A stretch of DNA of 64,000 bases from Perkinsus olseni (lineage: Eukaryota > Perkinsozoa > Perkinsida > Perkinsidae), in assembly GCA_013115135.1 (NCBI GenBank), contig JABANP010000048.1, forward strand, positions 1-64,000, given 5' to 3'. A program made the position numbers and the translations under genes. Below, piece by piece: positions 22,255 to 34,915 of this stretch. The notes beneath the pieces were generated by a model, which was not told the DNA's origin, did no database searches, and saw nothing but the letters and a program-made list of their open reading frames with translations. How positions within the stretch are numbered: the stretch's first letter is position 1; every line of letters starts with the position of its first letter.

Positions 22255-22712
22255 TGCCAACGAGTTTGAACTACTGAGGACCACGTGAAATATCCGTAAT
22301 GAGGGGCCAGGCGATAAACCTATGGACAGGGGAGAAGGTCAGTGGTAGCCCGCTGCGTCAAAGATCGCTTTTCCGTTGTCACTGCGATCGGACAAACGCC
22401 GCGGTCGCGGGGGCGATAAGTGTGCGCAAGAAAACAAGTGCTCCATTTCCATTTCGAGCGCTCCAGCCGCTGGTGCAACAAATACGACTATTAGTTTCAC
22501 TGGCATTGAGTGGACTTGAATCCGTACAGTGTTTACGATTCTAGGTTTATGTCCACGTAGGCTATGCCGTTCACCGAGCAACTGGCATAGACCATGCGTT
22601 TTTTGCTGCCCTGAGGAGAACTCTCCTGTATCCCTCTGTTGGCGTCGTGTTGTGGGAGTGGTCACCGAAGTTCTTATGGGACCTCTGTCCAGTTTCTATC
22701 CGAGTTTTCGTC

Positions 22713-24118
22713 ATGACGAGTGTGCTAGCTCGGACACGGCCCGCTGCGTGCCGGAGAGGTCTATTGGGGTCCCAGGCCGGTCCCGTGCGTACCTTCTTCA
22801 ACTCTAAATGGGTCAGGAGAATCGAGCGCCTAACAGCACCGTCCAGGTAAACCTTACTGGCTGCTGCGGGAAGTAGGATAATATTCGGCAGACGCCCTCC
22901 ACCACCAGTGATACCCGAGAAGGAGGTTCCTCCTCCAGTGGACCCATCGGTGACTCCTGTAAACCCAGTGCTAGGCAGTAAACGGCCAGGTAGGTGATGC
23001 TGACGGGAAAGCTCTATTGTCCTCGCACAGGTATATGTGCGTTTAAGATAGGATGCATGGGCCTTTGGGATGAATGGGGTCAAAAACATGCAGTGACGGT
23101 CTGCAAGGTTATACAAACCTTCACTGCTGGCTTGGGGCTATCCTTATCCAGGTCCACAATTCTCATGTGATGCGACAGAAAACTATAGCACGGAATGGTT
23201 ACGAGGCTCTTCAAGTCGGCACTGGCTGGCGTACTCTTGGATTGTATGGTTCTCCTCATCGGCCGCTCGTTCACTGCTTTTCCTCCAGACATGAGCGTCG
23301 TCGTATTGGGTGTTGCATTCGGGCTGGGGTGGAGCCAAAGCACCACATCGAGGAGTTTCGAGTCAGTAGTGACTGCATGCTGCCGGTCGGCCATGAGTTC
23401 TCAGTGCGCCATTTCGTCCCGGGCCAGCGAGTGTAGTATCTGGGGACTTTCCTCACTTTTTCACTTTTCGGTCAGGTTTGTCAGCGGATGGAGCCGGGGA
23501 AAGGGTTGGCAGGGAGTCGTCACTCGATGGCGGTTCGCCGGTAAGAGGCTCTCCAACCTTGCTGCTCGGGCTACTGGCCTTCGCAGGCCAGCAAGTGCAC
23601 AAAGCCACAGGCGGCATGCGGATGCCGGGCTCGATCAGCAGGGGTATGTCGTCATCTAAGGTGGATAAGTACAAGAAACAACCCGGTCATATGGGACCGG
23701 ACCCAAGGTGACGCTAACCTCTCTAGCGGCTGGTCATCCAGTACAGTATCTCAGAGTCACTAACTGCACGGTGTTTCGAATAGAGTCCACGAGGAACCTT
23801 ATCTTCCTCAAGGGAGCTGTGCCTGGTGAGGGAGTCCCTTCGGTATTTTTGCAGAATCTTTTCTATCATGTAGGGTCAGCTGGTCATCCCATCAAGATAT
23901 TCGACGGCCGAGGTATCACTTGGTACAGGAACACCTACATAAAAGCGCCGTAGGGCTGCAGCGGTCACGTTCAGGTGTCATCTCTATGACTCTTTTGCAG
24001 GACCCCGACCTTTATACCGAAGCCTGGCCTGGAGTATCCTGTCACTGTGCAGATGCCAGCTACATCTGAGGACCCATTCCTCTACCCTGAGCGACCTCGG
24101 TATGACCCTCGAAAGTAG
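22713..24118 (+). CDS. MRPL3: Mitochondrial large-subunit ribosomal protein uL3
   Basis: Structural protein of the mitochondrial large ribosomal subunit near the peptidyl-transferase centre. Eight exons splice cleanly: 22713-22846, 22892-22989, 23031-23107, 23152-23243, 23289-23432, 23476-23540, 23587-23949 and 24001-24118. ATG 22713 begins an Arg-rich presequence (MTSVLARTRPAACRR) typical of matrix import. L3 signatures follow: FKIGCMGLWDEWG, NGYEALQVGTG, RAGVEPKHHIEEFRV, RHFVPGQ, SRGKGWQGVVTRW, KYKKQPGHMG and IFLKGAVPGEG. All introns are 41-51 bases. Just after GHMG (about 23700) the frame shifts by one base, most likely an indel, since a 20-base intron would be too short and does not restore frame. 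Confidence 0.9.
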
Positions 24119-24291
24119 TGTTCATGCGTGGCGTACTGTTCTTCATGTTGTCCTTGTGAGTGTTTCCGACACGCAACAGCTCAGTGTTCGAGTTGAGTAG
24201 GATCGTGTCCTTCGACCCTTCTTGGAGAGCTCGAAGGGTTCCGACTGTGTGACGGCGGTGTATTTGCAGTACACTCGTTTTTATTGTGATA

Positions 24292-25778
24292 ATGTCTTAC
24301 ATACTGAAGGCCGTCCAAGACTTCGTCAATGCCAATCCAGTTAGCTGCTCATCGGAGAAGGCTCACGAGCTGCTCTCTCAGGAGGGTGTCAACCTAGGCA
24401 CTATCGGTACTACAGGCTGGAGGGCGGATTAACATATTCGGAAACACTATCATCTCTCATGTAGGGAACGCCGTTCTGCAGCCAGGCATCACCGCCGACG
24501 AGGCGAACGCTGTCGTCCGATGCTTGGAGATACTGTTCAGACACGAGGACCTGGCCAAGTCCGCAGTTGAAGAGTATTCCCAGCTCTTACAGATGGCAGC
24601 TGATGGTGATCAGCGGTTCAGAGAGCTGGCGGCTGATTGTTTTGCGACGGCTAAGTCGCCCATGGCAGACCCTAAGGTACTATTGTCTCTGTTGAAGGAT
24701 AAGGAGACAGGCATTGCCGAGAAGGCGGCGAGGGCTCTCGAGTGCATGGGTTCGAGGATTGAGGAGCTGCTGGATGCCGGTCTGAGAGATCTGGCGGGGC
24801 CTCCGACTGATGGCGTCATACTCTTGCGAGCTCAATGTGTACTGATAGAGATTGGCAAGCGAGATCAGAAGGCTTTTGAGATCATCAACAAGCAGGGGCT
24901 GTATAAGAAGCTATTGGATGCTTTCTTCAGCGATGACCTTCTCCTCAAGCTGGCCTCGGCTGAGGTCATACAGGACCTCGCTAGCTTCCCTGGAGGGCGA
25001 CAGGTCCTAGTAGACTGTGGCACCTTCAAGGACTTTGAGAGGGAGCTCGTGGATGCGTTCGATGACACTGTGGCAATTGCCGTAGTAGCCGCCCTGAGCG
25101 GTCTACTGCAGCGGGCGGGCCCCTCAGATGAAGCCAACTACTTGTTCAGGAGTCGCACTGCCCCCTTACCGCACACCATCAAGGAGTTTCTATGTTCGGA
25201 TAACGATACTGAAGTGCTCAATGGGCTACAAGCCGTCATGCGGACTTGCCGGCTCAAGGTCGCTCAGGATACTCTCCTCACCTCGCCTGATGTCCATGCA
25301 GTACTGATTGGTATTTTGCGAAGATCTGATGAGAAATGAGATTGTGAAGTGTGCGTGCGACTGTTGGTCGGCCATTGCCTACTCTAAGGCTATGGCCTAC
25401 ATCCCGGATACTGTCTACCAGGCCGCTGTAGACCAGCTGCAGAGGCGAGCAGCGTTCCCTGACGCCCGAGCTCACATCTGGGGGCTCATGGGCAACTTGG
25501 CGAAATTCGATGGGAAGCAGGCCGAGAAGGTTTTCCTGGCGAAGGGAAGCTACGTCGTAACGACTCTGCAGAACTTCGCGAGCGAGCTGAGCTATGATGC
25601 AAGGGTGGGCAAGCTGAACTTTACCCGCGCTATCTTGGAATCGGTGCCGGGAGATAGGATAGAGCTTTCGGTAGGCGGCCCTTGCTACTACGAGATGAAG
25701 GAATTCGCTAACAAGGGTCTCTCTTGGGCCCCACTCAAGCAGGATCAGATCGCTGTGGGAGACAATTTCGACCAGTAG
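24292..25778 (+). CDS. Armadillo/HEAT-repeat protein, probably PSMD5/S5b-type proteasome assembly chaperone
   Basis: The first exon starts at ATG 24292 (MSYILKAVQDFVNANP). A 58-base intron (24407-24464) follows, then one long exon of alpha-helical repeats rich in Leu/Ala pairs (KVLLSLLKDKETGIAEKAAR, LLLKLASAEVIQDLASFPGG). The C-terminus has LNFTRAIL followed by GGPCYYEMKEFANKG, which resembles the GPYYV tail of PSMD5 proteins. PSMD5 holds the base subcomplex of the 26S proteasome regulatory particle during assembly. The frame changes by one base at about 25335 inside GAGAAATGAG, most simply a lost A in a homopolymer. Any HEAT-repeat scaffold of similar length is the alternative. Confidence 0.55.
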
Positions 25779-25921
25779 GTTGGTTTCTGAAGATACCCTT
25801 TCAGCACTTGTAGTGTTGTGTTCGAGTTCGGGTACTGAGACAAAGTCCCTCGGGTAATACTGGTCCATGTCTTGGTGTCCTCGCGAGTATAGAGTTGGGT
25901 CATAGGAGCCCACGGTTAGGT

Positions 25922-27778
25922 ATGTTGGGTGTGCGTATGTGTGATTGGGGGATCAAAAATCACCGGTGATTGTAGTTTGCCTGTTTTTCTATCAGAAATT
26001 GAGTCTCGTAACTGTTGGAGGCGCTGGCCATTGGCCCTCCTCACCGCAGCTATCATGATGACGATGGCGTGGCTGCATATTGAATGGTTCTCGTCAATGA
26101 AGGTCCTGTCCTTGCGAAAGCGGATAGCGCCGGCCCATCAAGCTACATCCGCCTCCGATCCACCGTGGGGATCTTCCGAGGCCAGTCAGGTGCCGCACGT
26201 CGGGGACGTTGAGGCGCCCTCGGAAAATGCAGGCGTTGGTGATGATGTCCAGGGAGGCAGTGAAAGATTCCACGTGCATAGCGAGGTCGCTCGCAGCGAA
26301 GATTCTTTCGGTCCGGAGATTCTCGATGGTCTCCCTGATTTGGGGAAAGGATACGCCCGTATGCGACTCGATAGAGTTGGCGACGGCCGGCCGGTGGCAG
26401 GGATTGAACTGGGTACCTTGGGCATGCAAGTTGCCGCCTCAGACCGGCATCGGCGATCTTTCTAAACCGGGCAGGTGAGTATACCCTTGCCCAGTATAGC
26501 CCTGTTCGATTTACTCTGCCACCGCGACAGATGCCTGGCGGGAAGCAAGGTGGCGGTCATCGGCGACTCCCAGGCGGCTCATTTTGCCAAGCCATTCATG
26601 CGCTACCTCAACTGCGAAGACCTGAGTACAGCTCCTCGTCGGGGGCGCTTCCAGAACTGTAAGGTCATCAAGAAGGATAAAAATGGTGTAAAAAGGAAGA
26701 TCAAAGTGAAGGGTAGTGCCGGCGTATTGGACACCTCCCGAGTGGGGCGGCCCAGGTGGACCCATACCGTACTTTGGCAAGTGGGAGGGAGCCCAGTGGG
26801 GCTGCGCTCGATGCTCCGGCTGTGGCTTAGGGGAGCATCGCTGCAGCAATGACCTTCAGCTGGAGGTAGGCTAGAGGTGTCAGAATAAGCCCACTGACCC
26901 TCTAGACGTGTTCACGCTTGTAGGCCCTAACTGTTGAGTATGTTGACTGGAAAGCCGTGTATGTACCTCCCTGGAGCAACACTACTCAAGAGTTTCTATT
27001 TCGCCAGTACTGGAATGATACCAGTGAGGAGGGCCACGGTCTGGCTTTCCATGTGACCCCTATCAATACAGTCCTACTACGTCGTTTCCTCCTCACGCGT
27101 TCTCTTCCAGTCGTAAATCCACGGCAAATTGTTCCTGCTCGCCTTTCAGAGGCCGTGAAGGCTCCAGGCGCGTTAAAAACATTCAAGTCTAGGGCACCTA
27201 GTCTGGTCTGGGCCAACACAGGCCTCCACGAACCCAGAGTCGTCACTTTCGAGAAGAACGCCACAGACGCCCTGGAATATGGCGCCGGCACCGCAAGGTA
27301 CTACTGTTCCCTGTTGATCCTATTGAGTTGGAAGGTTCAGGTATATGCGAGAGGCTTTGAGGGGAGGGAGGCAGCTGATATGGTCTCTCACGACCGCAGT
27401 GAAGAGAGGGGACCAGCCTAAGGACTGGAAGGATGTGACATCATCGTATAGGATATGGTTGCTCAATCAACACGCCAGGCATGCAGCACAGCAGGTTATA
27501 GGGGAGGGTCGCCGTCCAGGGCCACGATCTTGCTTCCACAGGTCCTGAATGATAGTGATGTATTGGCGGGTACTAGTGGCATAGCGTTGTTCGATGCCTT
27601 CGGGACTTCCAGAGCCCCTGGGTACAGCTTCCATAGTGATGGAGTGCACATGGAGAATCACGGCAATGTGTGGGTATCTGATTCGTGCTTCCTTGCTTGC
27701 CGCTGGCTCGACCACCACCCCCGTCCGCTATAGGTCCTCATGAAAAGTTACGCAGTAGCAGTTTCGTACGAGGCCTAG
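25922..27778 (+). CDS. PC-esterase/TBL-like SGNH acyltransferase or esterase, membrane-anchored
   Basis: An N-terminal membrane segment (LALLTAAIMMTMAWLHIEW, about 26030-26090) suggests a type II Golgi/ER protein. A PMR5-N-like block, GDGRP then WQGLNWVPWACKLPP, lies at about 26390-26440 (one-base frame change between them). The catalytic block KVAVIGDSQAAHF carries the GDS nucleophile (about 26548-26590). A middle region contains PPWSNTTQEF and LVWANTGLHEP. The C-terminal SDGVHMENHGNVW supplies the D-x2-H pair. Introns at 27495-27541 and 27673-27733 splice in frame, giving a stop at 27778. Family members add or remove O-acetyl groups on glycans. The substrate cannot be told from sequence, and the exact start exon is uncertain. 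Confidence 0.65.
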
Positions 27779-27837
27779 TCGATTCCCTTGTACTAGGCCT
27801 CGCTGTCGCTTCCCACCTCTGCAGGGTCATCAGGTAC

Positions 27838-28687
27838 TATGAGAAGATGGTGGCATTGGCCTTAGCACAATACGATCGACAGAAGTGCCGGGTCTCCTCG
27901 AGTGCTCGATCGAAGCGGCTACCCTTATTCGCTAGAGCGCCGTCCTGGAGTATCGGCTTGCCGTGGTACCCCGAGAACAGGACCTATTGCAGTAGCATGG
28001 AGCCCGCTAGTAGTACTCATCTGTCCTTCACAGCCAGTGATCGGTTACCTATTACCGTAGCTTTGCTCGATCCCTTTCTCGCGGCTGTAGGGTGACCACT
28101 CCTGCGCCTGATCGTCTAAGGGGGAGGTTAACTCAGGTTCCGGTCGATGGATGGACGACGGTGCATGGGGCCCGTGGGGCTGTAAGCTGTATGACTACTC
28201 TGAAGGAGAGGATCCTTGTCAGGGGTCCGTAGTCTATCTAGTGGGTATCAAAGGGCAGGAGATTCTGGATGCCCTACTGAGTGCCCTACCGTCCGCTAAG
28301 AACGTCTCCCTGGAGACCGCGCTGGAGGGGCGGCCCGACGTTGTAATCATGGGTCTGCCGCACAGCAAATTCGCCAAGGGAAAGACTTCAGCCGAGCTCC
28401 TGGATGCTTTCAAACAGCGTGTATCGGCGATACACTCGGGTGCTGTGAAAATAGTGATAAGCGATTCGTACCCGAAGAAGAGTCATGGCTCGTCCTGGCT
28501 CTATAACGAGCATCTAAGGGCTGCCTCTTACCATGCTGGCGTCGGCTTTTTCGATATCTTCTCGATGGGTTTCGAGGCCACTTTGAACCTGCAGGAGACC
28601 TCAGTGCGACCGGAGATGGTCCCTGCTGCTGTTGGCAGAGTTGTGCAGAGCGTAACTAGAAGCACACTAAGTGCCGTCCTCGAATAG
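27838..28687 (+). CDS. Second, shorter protein related to the PC-esterase neighbour
   Basis: The main exon (about 28100-28687) begins with SGRWMDDGAWGPWGCKLYDY, which resembles the PMR5-N-like WVPWACKL block of the upstream gene. It continues with VVIMGLPHSKFAKGKTSAELL, VKIVISDSYPKKSHGSSWL and GVGFFDIFSMGF, an alternating beta/alpha pattern like an SGNH hydrolase. I do not see the GDS nucleophile in the open frame, nor the C-terminal D-x2-H pair, so it may be catalytically dead or lack an exon in my reading. An upstream open frame (27838-28095) may be its N-terminal exon. Adjacency to the larger relative suggests tandem duplication. Confidence 0.4.
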
Positions 28688-28828
28688 GGCTGGTAGACTC
28701 GTGGCGGCCATGATTATGCCATGACGTATTAAGGTCCTTTCCTTCATGGCTGTTGTGTTGTGTGCTCGGCGGTCGTCACTTCGGTGTGTGGTTAAGTTGA
28801 TTTTGTTTGTGCATTCTCTCAATTGTTT

Positions 28829-29709
28829 ATGGAAGCTAGACCATGGCTCGGACCTAACGGGGAACACCTAGGAGTCATAGCTCCCCTCACTTCCAGTACA
28901 GGCTACAGGCTCGGTCTTCTCATCTACCCGGACCTCTCCAAGGTCGAGTTCGACCTTCACCTCAACCCCAGAGTTCTGTCTGCGGACTTCCCGCCCTGGA
29001 CGTCCGACGGTGCGAACCGTGAGGCCATGCTGAAGGAGGGGTACCCGATTACTCAGTGGATCCGAGAGCTCACGAAGGCCGACGGAAACATAGTGCTGCT
29101 GAGCAATTCAGTGCAATCAAATTTTCAAAATCCGTATGATTGTTTTATACAAGATGGTATTTTGCAGAGGCAGGGTTATGCTGCTGCCAGCGCTGAGTAC
29201 GCCTTCGACGACGGTCCGGTGGATATATTTTCGTGCTTGACTCGGACATGCGAGGGCCTCGGCTGCAGAGCTGCTGGGTCACTGATGAGCGCAATGAGCG
29301 TTTTCCTTGGCGAAGGGCCGTGTCTGGCAGACCCTTCGTTACTGATGGGGAGCTGCGAAAAATACCCCACTGGGACCGCGAGGAGAACGAAGATGTGAAA
29401 TACGGCGAAGTGCCGTGGCTACCTAATTCTACTGAGGCCGCCTTCTCTGCGGTCTGTGAGTCCGAGGATGGACAGGTCGTCCTGGCCTACGCTATACAAC
29501 CTTTAACCGCCTATGACTTTGGACGAGTCCTTATTGATAGTGGTGTAAGAGACGCTGTACTTCTGGGAGGCAGTGGTGATGTGGGTGTCTGGATTGAAGG
29601 CAGAGGGCTCGAAGCAGCGGCTGCTAGGGAGGGCTCAGCGAGGGGTGCTCAGCCACCAGGGACTCGCAACCTTAACGGTGTCATAGCTCTCAAGATGCTG
29701 CACAACTGA
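28829..29709 (+). CDS. Protein with possible phosphodiester-glycosidase (NAGPA-like) domain
   Basis: ATG 28829 opens MEARPWLGPNGEHLG. The first frame runs to about 29280 and the second carries on to a stop at 29709, so one frame change or intron lies between. The C-terminal half has GRPFVTDGELRKIP, then LTAYDFGRVLIDSGVRDAVLLGGSGDVGVW. This matches the shape of the NAGPA fold, where a helix and A(I/L)NLDGGGS loop end the domain. Here the loop reads LLGGSGD, lacking the usual Asp before the glycines. Family members remove GlcNAc from mannose-6-phosphodiesters or act on polysaccharides. The assignment is tentative. Confidence 0.35.
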
Positions 29710-29805
29710 GCCTTTGCCCTTTTTTGCACTGTCAGTGGTGGGAGGCGTTGCGTTGAAGTCGGCGGGTAGGAGGGCGACTATTGGGGAAGTTTTGGAGTCT
29801 GGTCA

Positions 29806-32800
29806 TGGCTGCTGCTGCCGGGAAGAAGGCGGCTTACGTCACTGATGATATACTGGCACTGGGAAGGAAGGAGCGCGTCACACGGCTGAGGGCCAAACTA
29901 TCGGACATACTCGGACAAGGTAGTAGGAGCAGGGAGCCCTGGGAGGAAGGCTGCCACGCTCTTGCACAGGTGACAATGCATTCGCCCAAGTGTCGCAGTA
30001 TTTCTATGAGCTAATATGGTCGGTGCTGCGGGGCAGGCCAGGGGCCACCCTCGAGGAGCAGCCCTGTGTCGAGGTTCTCAAGGATATGGGCTTCACTAGG
30101 GCTCACCAGGAGGCCTTGCTGGACCACCTCTTCATCGCCTGCCACTACGAGCCCTGCTCCAAAGGCAGCGTTGAGCTTGGTGCGAGGTCTGCAGAGGGGC
30201 GGTGTCGTGTCCCTGGCCACCACGCTCGGCAACATGGAGCCTCACATGGGAGTGCCCGCTGAGATCGTCTCGCCGGAGGTCTTCCGTCGTAAGATCATGC
30301 AGGCCCGAACGAAGCAGCTTTACAGCGTCAACAAGTACAATACTTTCCGAGAGTGCTCCGAGGGCTACGCTGCCGCGATAGAAACGGTATGGTCGGTCGA
30401 GCAGCCGACGGTCCAAGGAGGATGCTCTCAAGTGCGGAGAGGAGCTCAAGAAGATCGTAGCCCACTACCAGCTTTGTCCTACTAGAGTCTGTGCTATGGT
30501 GGTGGATACAGTACAGTGGTGGTTTGCCCAGGCTATGAGAAGGTATTGGTTCGGTAGGAAGAGCGACAGGGCGGCCAAAGGAGAGCCCGAGGTAATGGAA
30601 GTCTGCTAGGCCGCTGGGCGAGGCGCTCTTGATCAGTTACCTTCGAGTGCTCGGTTCGCCGAGGTTCTGGATTGGTATCTGGAGATCCTCCGTGGCTATC
30701 ATCACACCCAACTGCTGTCAGTACTCAAGTTCTATCTATGCTGTTACAACAAGATACCTCTCCTGGTCCATAGCGACAACCCACCCATCTCAGTGCTGGA
30801 CATCGTACCTCCAGCAGACCTCCACGCCCCTCAGCCTGCCAGGAGCGGAGGCGGCGGCCAGCATTCTAAACGCAGTAATATCACCTTCGCTGCGTCTCCC
30901 TCGCCTGGCGAGGATCATAGCCGAATCCAATCATAGCTCCTATCAGGTGACGGGCACAGCGTCAGAGAGTCACTCCACTAACCCTGCTGACAGCAACTCG
31001 GCCTCGGCCATTCGCCTTGCCCGATCGAACGTCCTCTACGAGTTCGCCGGGGTCCTCATGATTCTCCTCCGAGGGGGTCTCCTGTCCCCGACGGAGCTGG
31101 GAGAAGAACTCTGGGAGTAAGAAGGCCCGTCGCTGCCTCCTCTCCGTGTGAGGCCCATGTGGACTCTCACAGGTACATGTGCACTTATCCGAGAGTCGAC
31201 CCAGACCCGGTGATCTCCAAGCTCGAGTCGAAGGCCCTCGAGTGCTACAAGGCCGTCATCAACTCCCACACTGCTATCATCATTGGTGGTTCTGGCGAGG
31301 ACCAGGACCAGAAGATGCAAGAGGCCATAGATGCTCTGTCTGAGTACCGAGACATCCCTACCTGCCTCCTCCAAGCTGCCCTTGACGCTGGCGATGTCAC
31401 TCTTGCCAAGCACATCGTCCGCCGGCTACAGCTTTCGAGGCCAGCCCTGCTGTCCACGGTCCGCCAAGGCCTTACCGACGAGCTGGCGTGGCTGTTGTGC
31501 ACGAACGTTGATCCGAGGAGTCGCCGCCATAAGGCCCGACTCGCGCTACATCCCCTACGCCACTACTTCGAGCCTGGCCCGCCCGAAAGGCCTTTGCTTG
31601 AGGAGGGCAGCGATGCTCTGTGGTTGATCGAGATGCTGGGCTCCCAGCTCTGTCACGACGCTGCCTGCCTCGCGATCTGCTGGCAACGTGCTGGTGACGC
31701 CCTCGCTGCGAAGGGCTGTCGATCAGAACGTCTGGACTCTCTGGTGGCCAGAGTCCTCTTGCCGGCCCTATCCTGTGCTGCCGGGAGTAATGGGGCTAAT
31801 CCATGGCTCGCCACGATAGCCTGGGAGAGCTACCTCAAGGGCAGACCTGTGGAGGACAGGTACCACATCTACGCCCTCTGGGACCAGGTCGGGCGGAGCG
31901 ACCCCACAGACCTGGCCCAGTTCCCCCTGCAGTTGGTGCATGCTAAGGTCCGGAAGGACACTAAGTCCTTGCTCAAGCGTATCGTTAAGGACGCCCAGCA
32001 GAGCGAGGACAAGCTAGCTCGGTACAGTCCCTACGCCTGGACCAAGCTAGCTCCTGATGAATCCTTTGCCGTGCGCGGAGTACGTGGTGCACAACCTCAC
32101 CGAGAGGTCCAATAGCAATCTCATCGGGCCCTACATCGACGTCACCGGTCGCTCTGGCGACATGACCTGCGACACAGTTGGGTACGAGATCCTATGTGAA
32201 GCGACGAACCCTAGGCTAACCCGTGCTGTGGGCTTCCTCAACAAGGAAAGCGCTGTCATTGAGGGTTGGATTCAGAACCTGAGCGAGTTCGCTGGTAGCC
32301 ACAACTCCCATTTGCCTGCCCTCTCGCCATCCCTCGTCCACAGGTCGTTTCTACCGCAAAGCACTCCCATATAGACATGCGTGGCTTGCTCAAAGTCATA
32401 AGGGTTTGCCTCAGACCACCGAACCCCAGAACCAGTAGTGACGAAGAGGTAAGATGCTGCAGTGGCCAGAAAACCGATCTTAGGCTGTGCGTTGTTATCA
32501 GACCATCAATTTCCTCCTCGGCCAGTCTCTGATGCGGCAATTGTTGCAGGGCCTCATCTCCTACGTTGGAGGCTTCACGGTGGGTGGGCGGTAGCCTCTG
32601 TGCTGGAGTAGCTGGACGTGTCTCCCGACAGGTCATCGCCGAGTTGAACGACGAGCAAGTCCAATGTCTCTCTGGTGGCCCGGTATTGTGCGCCCTCTCG
32701 CAGACCATCAATCCCGAAGCGGGAGGGATAGGCGGTACCGGTGGCAGCACTGGCGGCAGGTGGGTCTTGGCCTCCGTTCGATAAATGGATTTTTGAACTC

Positions 32801-34803
32801 AGCATCGATTCTGGAAGTGATTTTTATGCGTAAAATTCGGTTGCAGAATCGATTCTGCGTCGCAGATTTTACGACATTCCCTTCGTCCGGACTCTTTCCG
32901 CAGTAAAGGGTCGTCATCCCAGGTACAGCGAGCGTGCGAGGGCTGCCCTCCGAGCTGCAATGACGCAGGAGGGCCCGACTCTAGTCCAGAGCTTCTGGCA
33001 CAGCCTCATGGCCCAACGCGATCTCCTGGTCAGTCATACCGCTATCATCAATGGCTTCACCGAGAATAAGGGAGGCCTCAAGCTCTTGGGGTATCTATTG
33101 GACACCTCCCACACGCAGCTGCTCCAGCTCACTCAGTACCTGGTTCTGGTAGCCTCTGCGGCCCACCCCTACTCAGAGCTCCTACCAGATGTTGACCAAC
33201 TCTTCCGCCCTAAGGGCCACAGGCTCATGGCCGACCAGTTGCCTCTGGCCTTCCATCTCTGCCGCCCAGGCCTCCCTCCTTACGGTGTCCTGCCATCCGA
33301 TGACGAGAAGGACCGACAGACCACCGTGGCGAAGCTCGGCGAGGCGGTAAAACCGTTCTTACCCGGGCAGAGTGAGGAGGCGCTGGACGGGCTGTCGCTC
33401 AACTTCTACCTCACCTTCTGGCGGCTGAGCCTTTACGACATCTACGTCCCCTGCGATAGCTACAAGAAGCAGATCGCCTCTATGGAAAGGGAAATGGTCG
33501 AGATGCAGGGAGCTGCTGATGGAAGGGCCACCGCTGCCACTCCCAACCCGACCAAACAGACCATCAAGCGGGCCAAGAAGGAGATCCACCGTCTTCGAGA
33601 ACATGTAGGCTTGCCTGAAGGTCTCGCTTATCGCAAGCTCGCTCCTGCAGATCGACAAGCTTCGTGTGGAGGAGACGCTGCAGCTCGAGAATCACCACAG
33701 AGTGCTCGAGAGATTGCGTAGGGAGTGTGGTGGCTGGTGGAAGCAGGAGGTTGGCAACGAGCAGGCCACAGTCGCCCTCGTGAAATGGATGCTAGCCCAG
33801 CGTGTCATGGTAATGGGCCTTGCCGTCCGAGCTTCATCGGCGCACTAACTCCTTCAGTTGTCCGTTCAAGACGCTCTCTTCTGTGCCCACTTCGTGAAGT
33901 TGCTGGTAACGCTGCATCCTCCGGGTTTCCAGCTCCTTGACTTCTACAATGTCGCCACGACCCTCCTCATGGTCCTGGTAAGTTGCTCGGCCTCCCATCG
34001 CTGTGGCGTCGTCGAGGGCGGTCCGCTGTCAGGTCCAATGCTGTACCGAATCTGAAGCTCGATGGTTCGGTGTCTTCCTGAGAGATATCATGCACTACGT
34101 CAAGGATCTGAGGTCGATCGGTGATAGCAGCAAATTCGCCGAGTACGTCGCGGGCAACTCGGCCTTCTACCGGCACTATCGTCCTTATGGAGAGAAGGAC
34201 GCGGAGTACCTCAAGCTGTCGGAGTTGAAGAAGGGCCACGCCAAGTGGGAAGGGCGTGTGTGCAAGGCCCTGAAGCCCGGGCTCGAAAAGAGCGCGGATT
34301 GGTCCGAGAAGCGCAACGCTCTGACTGTCCTCATCAGCTGTCACGAGTACTGCCCAGTACATTACCGATCAGCCAGGGCCGTCATGCACCAGCTAGAGGC
34401 TCTGTCTAAGGACCAGGGCCAGCCGCCTGATATCAAGACCATGGCTGGAGGTCTGCTGAGCAAGATGAGGCAGAGGGAAGACTCACTACTGGACCGTCCA
34501 CCACCGAAGCCTGCTCATGACCACGCGAAGCCATCCGATAAAGGTCAAAGCAAATCCGCCGAGGCGCATGGGAAGTCGACTGAAGCGCACAACAAGCCGT
34601 CCGACAGCCACGCAAGGACGACGAGCTCGAGTCAGGGTCACGCGCTTAACGCGCTTTCATCTCCGAGTACTGGAGTGAAGAGATCAGCTACAGATAGTCC
34701 GAATAGCACGACAACATCCCCGGAAGGCAAGAAGCTGAGAACCAACGACGAGAGAAGCGAGAGAAGTTCCGCCAGAGAGCGCGGTCGGCCGCCGCGAGAG
34801 TGA
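29806..34803 (+). CDS. THOC2: THO complex subunit 2
   Basis: Large scaffold of the THO/TREX complex, which couples transcription to mRNA export in the nucleus. ATG 29806 begins MAAAAGKKAAYVTDD. Family blocks follow in order: YFYELIWSVLRGRPG (30002), QLYSVNKYNTFRECSEGYA (about 30320), a long helical middle including LLPALSC and KSLLKRIVKDAQQ (31770-31990), EYVVHNLTERSNSNLIGPY (about 32080), RFYRKAPHIDMRGLL (about 32345), DEQVQCLSGGPVL (about 32650), LNFYLTFWRLSLYDIYVP (about 33395) and ALFCAHFVKLL (about 33870). A charged, Ser/Lys-rich tail with nuclear-signal-like KKLR ends at 34803, as in other THOC2 proteins. More than ten introns are needed, mostly 45-60 bases; the one at about 32761-32921 is much longer. 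Some joins between 30200 and 31150 are uncertain. Confidence 0.85.
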
Positions 34804-34915
34804 TGGCACTACCTGTTGCTGTTCCTATTATGATTACGTTTGAATCGCAGTGGTTGTGTTTTGTTCAGTATCCTCCCCGACCTCGTTCCATCATGAGTAG
34901 TACCGTTTGCCTTTG

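Noticed and set aside
22571..23674. Minus-strand open frames (for example 22571-23116, with a Gly/Thr-rich stretch)
   Set aside because: They lie opposite the exons of uL3m, whose plus-strand motifs and phased introns are unambiguous.
25278..25913. 211-codon minus-strand open frame
   Set aside because: It is antisense to the PSMD5-like coding exon and has no motif of its own.
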